The translations under genes and the position numbers were made by a program. Shown piece after piece: positions 1 through 8,530 of a DNA stretch of 44,277 nucleotides (its first letter is position 1; every line of letters begins with the position of its first letter). Source of the DNA: Candidatus Woesearchaeota archaeon. GTDB taxonomy: Archaea > Nanobdellota > Nanobdellia > Woesearchaeales > WJIZ01. Where the stretch lies: contig JAGVYS010000006.1 of assembly GCA_018303125.1 (NCBI GenBank), positions 1 through 44,277 of the forward strand, in the 5' to 3' direction. A model generated the notes under the pieces. It worked only from the letters and a program-made list of their open reading frames with translations, ran no database searches and was not told the origin of the DNA.

Positions 1-21
1 CAGAGTAGTCCGAAGACAAAT

Positions 22-96
22 GGTCCTGTAGCTCAGCTTGGACAGAGCGACTGCCTTCTAAGCAGTAGGTCCGGGGTTCAAATCCTCGCAGGGCCG
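22..96 (+). tRNA. tRNA-Arg (anticodon TCT)
   Basis: Acceptor GGTCCTG (22-28) pairs with CAGGGCC (89-95). T-arm CGGGG-TTCAAAT-CCTCG. Anticodon loop CTTCTAA closed by ACTGC/GCAGT. Confidence 0.93.
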
Positions 97-124
97 TTTA
101 TCGCAGAAAGTAGCACTCAAAAAT

Positions 125-1216
125 TTACGGCAGCCATGTCTTTGGATTGCCTATCTTCTCAGGCAAGTATTTGTCAACAACATAGTTGAGGCCCCATTTT
201 GCAAGAGCCTGCTGCTCTGCCCTTACCTTCATGTCTGCCATCTGCTTCATGGCTTTCTGCCACTCCTTATGGTGCTGTATGAATGGGTCGTTTTTCACTG
301 CATCCTTAATCCTCTTAATGTCCACTTCCTTAAGCGGATGCGTCGGCAGCTTGTAATCTATGATGTCCTGTGGCGTTATGCCAATGAACTGAGCATTTGG
401 AACGCAGAAAAACTCGTTGATGTGAGCAGCATTTCCCGAGCCTACCTTCAATGTCCTGTATATGTTGGCAAATCCGTATGGGTCCCCATCAGTAAACACA
501 TAAACAGGAAGTTTCATGTTATCCGAGAGTCTCCTGATGAATCTTCTGCATGCTCTTGTCGGGACTCCGCCAAGGCTTATAAGTATGCAGTCTGCCTTCT
601 TCCAGTAATTGTGCTTCAGCAGCCTCTGGAACATACCTGCAGTCTCTATAGCCAGGATGAATTTTGCCTTTGTCTCGAATTTCAGGCCTTCAACTGAACT
701 TGGAATTGAGTATGCCCCTGAACCGAATTTAGTGCAATCAATGCTTATTTCCTTTCCTGTCTCCGGGTCCTTATCAATCACAACTAGCCTGCCTGCTATG
801 TCTCCGCCTTTCTCCTCTGGAATAAAGCCAAGCTGCTCCCTGTTAACCATCATCATTGCCTCTACATCATCCATGATCATGTCTGATTCTGGCTGTGAAA
901 GGAATCTTGCCTCATCCCAATTCTTGCTAACATAGTATGCTTCCCTCTTTGTTGCTATGTCATCTGACTCGACAAGCTCCTTGGAGAGGGCCATCATATG
1001 CAGAGTTTGTGCAAATGTTTTTACCGAAGAGACTGTAAGAGTCCTTTCCTTCTTCTTTCCAGTAAGCTCAAAATATCCGTCCTTGGAGTCATATTTTACA
1101 TTTGAAAGTGCACGAAGAGGCATGTTTACCTTGGGCTGCTTCTTCTTAATGATTGAAGTGTATATAGAGCCAGCTATTCCTTTTATGCCCTCAACAACCG
1201 GATTTTTTCCTGTCAT
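125..1216 (-). CDS. top6A: DNA topoisomerase VI subunit A (Spo11-like)
   Basis: Toprim motif VFTDGDPYGFANIYRTLKVGSGN; overlaps the end of top6B. Confidence 0.96.
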   Translation of the reverse strand: MTGKNPVVEGIKGIAGSIYTSIIKKKQPKVNMPLRALSNVKYDSKDGYFELTGKKKERTLTVSSVKTFAQTLHMMALSKELVESDDIATKREAYYVSKNWDEARFLSQPESDMIMDDVEAMMMVNREQLGFIPEEKGGDIAGRLVVIDKDPETGKEISIDCTKFGSGAYSIPSSVEGLKFETKAKFILAIETAGMFQRLLKHNYWKKADCILISLGGVPTRACRRFIRRLSDNMKLPVYVFTDGDPYGFANIYRTLKVGSGNAAHINEFFCVPNAQFIGITPQDIIDYKLPTHPLKEVDIKRIKDAVKNDPFIQHHKEWQKAMKQMADMKVRAEQQALAKWGLNYVVDKYLPEKIGNPKTWLP

Positions 1217-2853
1217 TCATCGTCCTCGCTTTTGTCTTCCTTGCCTATTGCTGCAAATTCTGGGTCAAATTCCTCATTAGTTGCCTCTATTTTTTCCAAT
1301 GTGCCGCGGTGCGTTTCCAGTATTTCAACAAGGCTTTCCTTTGTTGATTCCTCATCTATGCTGCCGAGTATCTCCTTTAGCGATTCCACAATATGCGGCA
1401 TGTATATCTGGATGTAATCCCTTTTCTTTGATTCAGATAGTATACGCCTCTTTTTGCCGACATATGAAAGGAGCTTCCTGCCTATGTCCTGCAAGACAAG
1501 CTTTATTTCCTTTATTATCTCAGGATAATGGGCTATGGCTTCCTTGCTTTCTGATGTAAAAGGCACCCAGACAGAAGAAATGCTTATCACAACAGTGACA
1601 GGGCCTGCTGGTAGCCCACCCTTGCTCTGGTTAAGGCCATAATTTCTCCATGTCATTGAAGTTAGGGCTTTTGTTGCCGCACATGCTCCCTGCTGGTAAA
1701 GCAAAGGAACTCTGTTTGCATACCTCATCAGCCTAATTGGCTCTTCTGCTGGCTGTTCCCCGCCATATGCCAAGCCTGCCTCAATAACAAAAGGATTGCC
1801 CCTGTACACAGAAGGAGGCCTGGCTGTTGCTGCATAAAATTCTGCATTTATTTCCTTGCGCAATCCCTTTTCAAGAAGCTCTGCACCTATAGGAGAGATG
1901 CAATCGGATGGAGGCACTATGATCTTTGTATTCTTTATTCCTTCCACAAGCTTTTCAACAAGCTCCCTGCTCATGTCGGATGGCTTTGTTGATGTGAGAA
2001 GAGAAGCATTCTGGCATATCTCTTTGGCTGTTCCAGGGCCGACCCTTGAGAATTCTGTCATTAAGAATGACTGCAATGTCTTTGATTCGGTGGATTTCAG
2101 CATTCTCTGCAGAACTCCAAGCTCAACACCATATGGGTGCGGCTTTATCTCGACCGGTTTCTTAGGCATTTCCTCGGAGGCACGGGCAAACACAAGCTGC
2201 TCTGCCTTTGGATTGGTGTATACAATGGAAGCATGCGGGTTAGTTATGGCAGTTTCCTTGAGGTATTCATCTACGCTCTGGCTGCCCTGCTGATATGTTC
2301 CTTCCAGCTCGAGTTCTATCTTTGTGCCATGATCTTTGGCCCAATCAACTGTTTCCTCCTTGACAATCTCAGGCAGGTTTTTCTGCGTGTCTATGTGCAA
2401 CTCATAATAATGTGCAGGAGCCGATGGCTCAATCTTTGATGTGATCTTAGCAGGCTTGCCTGTTGTCAGCTGGGCATACATTACAGCAGCAGAGATACCT
2501 ATACCTTGCTGCCCCCTTGTCTGCGCCATCTTGAAGAACTTGCTGCCGTAAAGAAGCTTAGCGAATATTTTAGGTATTTGCTGCTTGATTATGCCTGGGC
2601 CGTTATCCTCTACTATTATCCTGTACCTATCATTCCCCAAATCGATTATGTCAATAGTTATTTCCGGCAGGATATCTGATTCCTCGCATGCATCAAGGCT
2701 GTTATCAACTGCTTCCTTTATTGTTGTCATGAGTGACTTGCGCTTGTTGTCAAACCCCAAAAGATGCCTATTCCTGGAGAAAAATTCAGCAACGCCTATG
2801 TCCTGCTGCTTCTTTGCCAGTTCGTGGGCTGTTGCCAATTCAGAAGCCTCCAT
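1213..2853 (-). CDS. top6B: DNA topoisomerase VI subunit B (GHKL ATPase)
   Basis: N-terminal FFSRNRHLLGFDNKRKSLMTTIKEAVDNSLDACEE and VEDNGPGI, GQQGIGIS GHKL motifs. Confidence 0.96.
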   Translation of the reverse strand: MEASELATAHELAKKQQDIGVAEFFSRNRHLLGFDNKRKSLMTTIKEAVDNSLDACEESDILPEITIDIIDLGNDRYRIIVEDNGPGIIKQQIPKIFAKLLYGSKFFKMAQTRGQQGIGISAAVMYAQLTTGKPAKITSKIEPSAPAHYYELHIDTQKNLPEIVKEETVDWAKDHGTKIELELEGTYQQGSQSVDEYLKETAITNPHASIVYTNPKAEQLVFARASEEMPKKPVEIKPHPYGVELGVLQRMLKSTESKTLQSFLMTEFSRVGPGTAKEICQNASLLTSTKPSDMSRELVEKLVEGIKNTKIIVPPSDCISPIGAELLEKGLRKEINAEFYAATARPPSVYRGNPFVIEAGLAYGGEQPAEEPIRLMRYANRVPLLYQQGACAATKALTSMTWRNYGLNQSKGGLPAGPVTVVISISSVWVPFTSESKEAIAHYPEIIKEIKLVLQDIGRKLLSYVGKKRRILSESKKRDYIQIYMPHIVESLKEILGSIDEESTKESLVEILETHRGTLEKIEATNEEFDPEFAAIGKEDKSEDDE

Positions 2854-3379
2854 GTGGATTATTTATATGCCTTCTCCTTTTTTCAAGCCACTTGTAAACA
2901 GTTGCATGTGTGCTGCCTGATATGAGCATCTCTATTGCCTTGCGAGCTATCTGCGAGTTTTCTGTCTGACCTATTATTGAGATGGTCTTTCCGTATACTG
3001 AAACATAGCATTCTGTGAGTTCCTCAATTATTTTCCTTGTCTTTCCTTCGCTGCCTATTACCCTACCCTTAAGCCTTAGCTGGGCGTCCTTTGACTTTGA
3101 TGTATCTGAGAGTGTTATTGCCTCAAATGTGTAGTCGAGCTTCAGGAGCATGGCTGCTATTTCAGGGTTAAACCCCCTGCCTATGGCTGATATGACTTCT
3201 TTGGCAGTGTATATGCCAAGCCCATCCATGCCTCTGATAATTATATCTCCTTCTTTGGAATCTATTGACAAGGTAGTATTGGTTGTTTTTTCAATCTCTT
3301 TCCTTGTTTCTCCCTGCTTGCCTATAACTACCGCTATCCTTTCCTTCGGCACCTTGAGCTCGTATTGGAGTTCGTCCAT
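2840..3379 (-). CDS. KH-domain RNA-binding protein, archaeal Dim2/Pno1-like
   Basis: Two KH-like segments (VIGKQGETRKEIEKTT; RVIGSEGKTRKIIEELTECYVSVYG); located between rio1 and top6B. Confidence 0.88.
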   Translation of the reverse strand: MDELQYELKVPKERIAVVIGKQGETRKEIEKTTNTTLSIDSKEGDIIIRGMDGLGIYTAKEVISAIGRGFNPEIAAMLLKLDYTFEAITLSDTSKSKDAQLRLKGRVIGSEGKTRKIIEELTECYVSVYGKTISIIGQTENSQIARKAIEMLISGSTHATVYKWLEKRRRHINNPHGGF

Positions 3380-3404
3380 GATTTCACAGAAAAATACATG
3401 ATTT

Positions 3405-4112
3405 TTATAACTTGTGATAGGCTAATATTTTCTTCCTTGTTTCTTCCCTGTCTTCCTTAACGCCTAGCTTGGCGAAGAAATCACTGCAGTTCTTTATATC
3501 CCTAACAAGGTATTCTGCTGCCATCTGTGCTTCCAATGATATTCCTTGTGAAAAATCTATGAATACCGGCTCCTCATTATTATTAAGGATGTTAAACTGG
3601 GAAAGGTCACCGTGAACAATGCCTGCCTTGTATAATTGCCCCATTCCAATAATTACCTTGTCAAAAAACCGTTTAGGGTTTTCTGGTATGCTATCCTTAA
3701 GCTTTGGTGCCGGGCTTACGTCACCAATGTGTTCCATAACCAGAACGTTGTTCTGGAAGGTTATCGGCAATGGCACTCTAACGCCTGCCTCCCTTGCCTT
3801 AAGGAGGTTCCTGTACTCCCTTTGGACCCAAGCAAAGATTGTTTTCCTTCTTTTGCCCTTGAGGAAGCAATATCTTGTGTCTTGTTTTAGGTAATCGTAC
3901 ATTCGGTTGAAGTCGCATGTCTCAAGCCTGTAAATCTTCACTATTACCTTGCCTGATGATTTTTTGGCAGTGAAAACATTTGACTCCTTGCCTATTGCCA
4001 CGGGTGATTCTAGGCCTAAAAAATGGCCCTCAGAGATGAGCTTGAATATTGTCCTGTTTGTGAAATTATCAAACACAGAATGCATTGTTTTGAATTTTTC
4101 CCTGCCGGACAT
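3405..4112 (-). CDS. rio1: RIO1-family serine/threonine kinase
   Basis: IGKESNVFTAKK, YRNLLKAREAGVRVPLPI, VHGDLSQFNILNN and FIDFSQG RIO kinase motifs. Confidence 0.92.
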   Translation of the reverse strand: MSGREKFKTMHSVFDNFTNRTIFKLISEGHFLGLESPVAIGKESNVFTAKKSSGKVIVKIYRLETCDFNRMYDYLKQDTRYCFLKGKRRKTIFAWVQREYRNLLKAREAGVRVPLPITFQNNVLVMEHIGDVSPAPKLKDSIPENPKRFFDKVIIGMGQLYKAGIVHGDLSQFNILNNNEEPVFIDFSQGISLEAQMAAEYLVRDIKNCSDFFAKLGVKEDREETRKKILAYHKL

Positions 4113-4185
4113 GAACTAAGATTGGCATTTGCGTTTATAAATGTAGCATAAGTTGGATTAACTACTCTAAAATAGTTATAAAATA

Positions 4186-4199
4186 GAAACATTTATATA
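4186..4199 (+). promoter_or_regulatory. Archaeal BRE/TATA promoter for the dnaG leader or candidate ncRNA
   Basis: GAAAC followed by TTTATATA (4192-4199); expected start near 4220, about 420 nt before the dnaG ATG. Confidence 0.6.
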
Positions 4200-4219
4200 G
4201 ATGCATACTACTCTGGAGT

Positions 4220-4620
4220 AATCACCTCTTTTTCCCTAGCTAGGCTTCAAACGAGGCCTTTCTAGGGTTTTATGCTCAATTATCGATGAAAGTTGATTTA
4301 TCTAAATTCTTGCTTACTGTGTTCTAAAAACCATGAATTTTTAGTGTATCTGCTATCAAAAGATATATTTTTATACTAAAGAACATTTCTGAATCGTTAG
4401 ATTTAAATTAAATGACCTAAGGCAATAATCACGCCCGTCACGAGAGTACTCAATGGAGCTACGCTAAAAGCAGGCGATGAGCTTGGGAGTTAGTGCAACG
4501 GGCTTCAATTATATTAGGAAGAAAGTTGAGAATCTAATTTACATTCAATAACTCAATCATAAATCATAGATAGGCATAATAAATTGAGTTTCAACTTCTT
4601 TCTTAAAGCCTATAGGCTTA
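4220..4620 (+). ncRNA. Candidate structured RNA or long dnaG 5' leader (unassigned family)
   Basis: Long non-coding interval with strong upstream TATA and several hand-found helices: 4234-4245/4256-4267, 4319-4323/4382-4386, 4324-4330/4338-4344, 4433-4441/4493-4503, 4516-4529/4591-4603, 4550-4557/4583-4590. Confidence 0.45.
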
Positions 4621-4630
4621 ATTTGAAAAC

Positions 4631-4636
4631 GGAGGT
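4631..4636 (+). promoter_or_regulatory. Shine-Dalgarno of dnaG
   Basis: GGAGGT, 6 nt before the ATG at 4643. Confidence 0.8.
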
Positions 4637-4642
4637 ATAACA

Positions 4643-5899
4643 ATGGGAAAAGTAAGTCCTGTTTCGGCTAAATATATAGTTCATGCATTTATCAACATAG
4701 AAGGGGTAGTGGACAGGCCTGACGTTATAGGGGCAATTTTTGGCCAGACTGAAGGGCTTTTAGGGGCTGACCTTGAACTAAGGGAACTCCAAAGAAGCGG
4801 AAGAATAGGAAGAATAGAGGTTCTTACAGAGACAAAAACAGGGAAAACATCAGGAAAGATACTGATACCTTCTTCCCTTGACAAAGCTGAAACCGCGATA
4901 ATTGCAGCTGCACTGGAAATAATAGAAAGAATTGGACCGTGCAATGCCAAAGTAAAAACAGAAATGATTGAGGATGTCAGGATAAGCAAGAGGAAATTTG
5001 TTGTTGACAGGGCAAAGGAACTGCTGAAAGACCTCATGGACAAGTCAATACCTGACAGTCAGGAGCTGGCTGATGAGGTTGCATATTCGGTAAGGGTAAT
5101 GGAGATAACAGAGTATGGAAGCGAGAGGCTGCCTGCTGGGCCTGCCATAGATGAATCAGATGACATCTTAGTTGTGGAAGGAAGGGCAGATGTTATTAAC
5201 TTGCTGAAATGCGGCTTCAAGAATGCCATAGCTATGAACGGCACAAACATGCCGGAAACCATAGCTGACCTAAGCAGAAAGAAGACTGTAACCTTGTTTG
5301 TTGATGGCGACAGGGGAGGTAGCCTTATAATCAAGGAAGTGACCGAAAGGGCTGAAATTGATTTTGTTGCAAAGGCCCCTGACGGTAAAGAGGTAGAAGA
5401 GATAACAAAGAAGGAGATACACAACGCGCTTAGGGCCAAGATTTCAGCCGAGCAGGCTAAATTTGAGTCCGGAAAGGATACTGCGAATAGGCAACAGCCA
5501 AAGCCTGTGCAAAGGATGCCTTCGCGTTTCAATCCTGCACTGCCACCGCCGAGGCCATTGCCTCCCAGAGCTCCGCCTTTCCAGCAAAAGCCCAGAAGTG
5601 ACATAAACGAGAGTGAAAAAGGAGTTTTGCTCGGCATGCTGGAGAATCTTGTTGGAACAAGAGGGGCACAGCTACTTGATGCCAAGCTGAACATACTAGG
5701 CAAGGTTCCAGTAACTGAGATAGAACCAACGCTAAAGAGCCTTGGGATGGGAGTTCATGCCATTGTATTTGATGGGATAATTGAAAGGAGCGTTATTACA
5801 ACTGCTGAAAAAGCTGATGTGAAATTCCTTGTAGGCATGGATTCAAAAGTAAACCCAAGGGAGACTAAAATCGGGATACTCACTGCAAACAAGGTTTGA
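4643..5899 (+). CDS. dnaG: DNA primase DnaG (archaeal, Toprim)
   Basis: SAKYIVHAFINIEGVVDRPDVIGAIFGQTEGLLG; Toprim VVEGRADVINLLKCG and VTLFVDGDRGG. Confidence 0.95.
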   Translation: MGKVSPVSAKYIVHAFINIEGVVDRPDVIGAIFGQTEGLLGADLELRELQRSGRIGRIEVLTETKTGKTSGKILIPSSLDKAETAIIAAALEIIERIGPCNAKVKTEMIEDVRISKRKFVVDRAKELLKDLMDKSIPDSQELADEVAYSVRVMEITEYGSERLPAGPAIDESDDILVVEGRADVINLLKCGFKNAIAMNGTNMPETIADLSRKKTVTLFVDGDRGGSLIIKEVTERAEIDFVAKAPDGKEVEEITKKEIHNALRAKISAEQAKFESGKDTANRQQPKPVQRMPSRFNPALPPPRPLPPRAPPFQQKPRSDINESEKGVLLGMLENLVGTRGAQLLDAKLNILGKVPVTEIEPTLKSLGMGVHAIVFDGIIERSVITTAEKADVKFLVGMDSKVNPRETKIGILTANKV

Positions 5900-5957
5900 A
5901 CTCACTAAGCAGATTTTTTGTAAATCCCTGTGCGGAGATACATAAATCTCTCGAGGA

Positions 5958-7103
5958 TTAACACTCATTAACTAGGCAGAAGAGTTCTTCTATATTATCT
6001 GCTGAGAGTGCCCCGCCTTTTTTGTATTTGTTGTTAAATACAAATACAGGGGCTGTGTTTATATAGAACTCAGATGCTGTCCTCATATCCTTTTCTAGCA
6101 GTGATTCTGCTTCGTTATCCATGCAGTCATCGATATTTTCCTCGTTTATGCCGTAGCTGCTAAGGCACTCAGAAAAATCTGAATCCTGTATGCATGCTGA
6201 ATAAGCCATGAGCTTTGAGTAAGACTCTTCTCGTATGCAGATCTGTCTCATAGTCTCTTCATCTGGAGAGCCCCTGACATAGTATCTTGGAAAAGCAGTA
6301 ACTTTCTTTTTTCCTGCGAATTCTATAAGGCTCTCCCATGCCTGCATTGATGGCGCGGAGTTTAGGGTAAGGAAAATGTCTATCCTGCCGGGCATTTCCC
6401 TTGCATCTAGAAAATATGCCGAACCTGATGCTGATGGCTTCATAAGATAGCCATCATCTGATTTTTCAAACGCTGATTTTGTTGAGCTAAACCTTGAATC
6501 TGACTCAACCTCATTGCCCATAATATAAGCAGGCAAAGCTCCAATATCATAATCGGAAATAAGCTTCTTGCCTTCTTCAGAGTCCTTGTCTACTAACCTG
6601 AAAACTGCTCCAGGATATATCTGCTTTAGAGTGTTCTGCATCCTACCGGAATCACATAATTCACAGCCTGCGAAGTTCACTATCGTGACATTAACTTCTT
6701 TTGCCTCTACATATCCACATGATGCGTTAAGGCATGTGCCTACAAAGCCATCCTTCTGGCAGTCTAAGTCAGTTGCACATTCAGGAATTGGCTGATTTAG
6801 AATGGCCTCTTCGTTTTTGTCGTGCGGCAATAATACTAGCAAGAGTATAACTACAATTGCTATAGCTGAAATCCAGTAGAACTTTCTTAAATCATTTTTT
6901 GCAGGTGGTTCATGCACTGTTGATTTATCTTCCTTCTTCTCTTGCTCTTCTGTTATTTTTTCTTCCTTGACTTCCTCTTTTGCAATGCTCTCCTGAACCC
7001 TTGCCTTAGCTGCCTCATACTCTTCCTTTGTAATGATGCCTGAGCTAAAGCTTTCTTCTATGAACTTGGACTCCCTTCTGAGCTTTTCTATATCAGGATT
7101 CAT
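5958..7103 (-). CDS. Membrane-anchored thioredoxin-fold protein with SHOCT-like N-terminus
   Basis: N-terminal SGIITKEEYEAAKARV (SHOCT-like), single TM FYWISAIAIVVILLLVLL, then VTIVNFAGCELCDSGRM CxxC thioredoxin-like segment. Confidence 0.7.
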   Translation of the reverse strand: MNPDIEKLRRESKFIEESFSSGIITKEEYEAAKARVQESIAKEEVKEEKITEEQEKKEDKSTVHEPPAKNDLRKFYWISAIAIVVILLLVLLPHDKNEEAILNQPIPECATDLDCQKDGFVGTCLNASCGYVEAKEVNVTIVNFAGCELCDSGRMQNTLKQIYPGAVFRLVDKDSEEGKKLISDYDIGALPAYIMGNEVESDSRFSSTKSAFEKSDDGYLMKPSASGSAYFLDAREMPGRIDIFLTLNSAPSMQAWESLIEFAGKKKVTAFPRYYVRGSPDEETMRQICIREESYSKLMAYSACIQDSDFSECLSSYGINEENIDDCMDNEAESLLEKDMRTASEFYINTAPVFVFNNKYKKGGALSADNIEELFCLVNEC

Positions 7104-8410
7104 ATTAATTCATCTAGAATCTTACTGAATTCTGTTATTTCAGACTCTTCGTTGAAAGCATCAAAGGCGTTTCCTGTCCTGGAATAGGAACATCCAAAGA
7201 CATAAGCAGGTACTGCCAACTTGGAGTCGTATTTCATTAGAACTGCAAATTCCTCGGCAGAGAGGGACTCTTCCTTGGCTATTGTTGCGAGGTCATCCCC
7301 TGTATCAAGCTCAATCTCTCTGACAACAACATCATATGAAGCCACTGCCTTCCTGAATGCCTGCTTTGCTTCACTGCACTTGCCGCAATTGGATGCCGTG
7401 TACATCCTTACTATCGGCTTGCCTGCCTCCTTGCACACTTCGTCACCTGTGCTGGCAAAATCATTCGCTTCTATTTGTGATGGCTGAGTTCCTTTTGTTA
7501 TGGTAGCCTTGCTCCTTAAAGATGAAATGTATACCTCTATTTCGCCTGATTGCTTCTGAGAGATTAATTCTTCCCTTATGGCATCTTTTACCTCGCTCAA
7601 TGGGATTATATTAGGGAGGCGCTTGATTATATGGTACCCGAAGCTCGTATTGACCGGCTTTGACAGCTCTCCTTCCTTAAGAGAAAATGCTGCATCCTCG
7701 AATTCCTTAATCATCGTTCCATTTGATATTATGCCAAGTTCTCCGTTGTTGTTCACTGCTGAATCATCCTTTGACCTCCTGACTGCGAGCTCTGCAAAAT
7801 CCTCCCCTTTATTAAGAAGTGAAAGCACTTCCATTGATTCATTCAGAGTATCTGAAAGTATATGCGCTACCCTCACCTGTCCTTCTCCTGCTGAAAATTC
7901 TTGGCTGTTGCCTGCATAAAATTCTGATATTTCGGATTCTGAAACTGTTATTTTTGAAAGAACTGTTGAATTGATAAGTTCAGTTATCATAAGCTGGTCT
8001 ATCACGTTTTTCTCTATTTCTTCAAGAGTTATATTTTGGCTTGCTATATAATCAGTGAATTCCTCAGTGGAAATAAATTGTGCCTTTATGGAATTTACAG
8101 CATCCGATACTTCCTCGCTGCTGGCAACCATGCCTGCCTTCTTTGCTTCCTGGATAAGCAGCTTCTGGTTTATAATCTGGTCAAGTACATCATTTTCAGA
8201 TATTATTTCCTTGTACGCTTCCGGAACCCTGGAATATGCATCCTTAAGCTCATCCATGGTAATAACTTCTCCATTGACGACAGCAGCCTGCTCCGCAGAT
8301 GCCTTGGGTGTGCTAGAAGACAGATAGTAAATTGCCCATATAAGAGCCACAACAAAAACTATTGAACCGATTATAATTGCCTTTTGCTTTCCGCTGTCTT
8401 TTTTTGCCAT
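7100..8410 (-). CDS. Membrane-anchored SurA/PpiC-type peptidyl-prolyl isomerase fused to a thioredoxin-like domain
   Basis: N-terminal TM; SurA_N-like VNGEVITMDELKDAYSRVPEAYK; parvulin VAHILSDTL...FGYHIIKRLP; C-terminal VRMYTASNCGKCSEAKQAF. Confidence 0.85.
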   Translation of the reverse strand: MAKKDSGKQKAIIIGSIVFVVALIWAIYYLSSSTPKASAEQAAVVNGEVITMDELKDAYSRVPEAYKEIISENDVLDQIINQKLLIQEAKKAGMVASSEEVSDAVNSIKAQFISTEEFTDYIASQNITLEEIEKNVIDQLMITELINSTVLSKITVSESEISEFYAGNSQEFSAGEGQVRVAHILSDTLNESMEVLSLLNKGEDFAELAVRRSKDDSAVNNNGELGIISNGTMIKEFEDAAFSLKEGELSKPVNTSFGYHIIKRLPNIIPLSEVKDAIREELISQKQSGEIEVYISSLRSKATITKGTQPSQIEANDFASTGDEVCKEAGKPIVRMYTASNCGKCSEAKQAFRKAVASYDVVVREIELDTGDDLATIAKEESLSAEEFAVLMKYDSKLAVPAYVFGCSYSRTGNAFDAFNEESEITEFSKILDELI

Positions 8411-8530
8411 TATCCCTACCCCCTTACAGGCTCGTCTAAAACCCTGCTAGATTAATAAACTTTTCTATAATTGTACTACTTTAGAATGGTTTCTAAAATT
8501 ATATATAATGCAGTCCTCTTATTCACCAGG

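Noticed and set aside
4220-4620. RNase P RNA as the identity of the pre-dnaG RNA
   Set aside because: Neither strand shows the conserved P4 motifs (GAGGAAAGTCC-like or ACAGAAA-like), so no family was assigned.
5059-5703. 214-aa minus-strand ORF opposite dnaG
   Set aside because: Ser/Leu-rich composition mirrors the antisense of a well-supported dnaG reading frame; no domain signature.
5935-5950. GAGAT-acataa-ATCTC hairpin between dnaG and the convergent gene
   Set aside because: Short 5-bp stem with no T-tract; insufficient to call a terminator or RNA.
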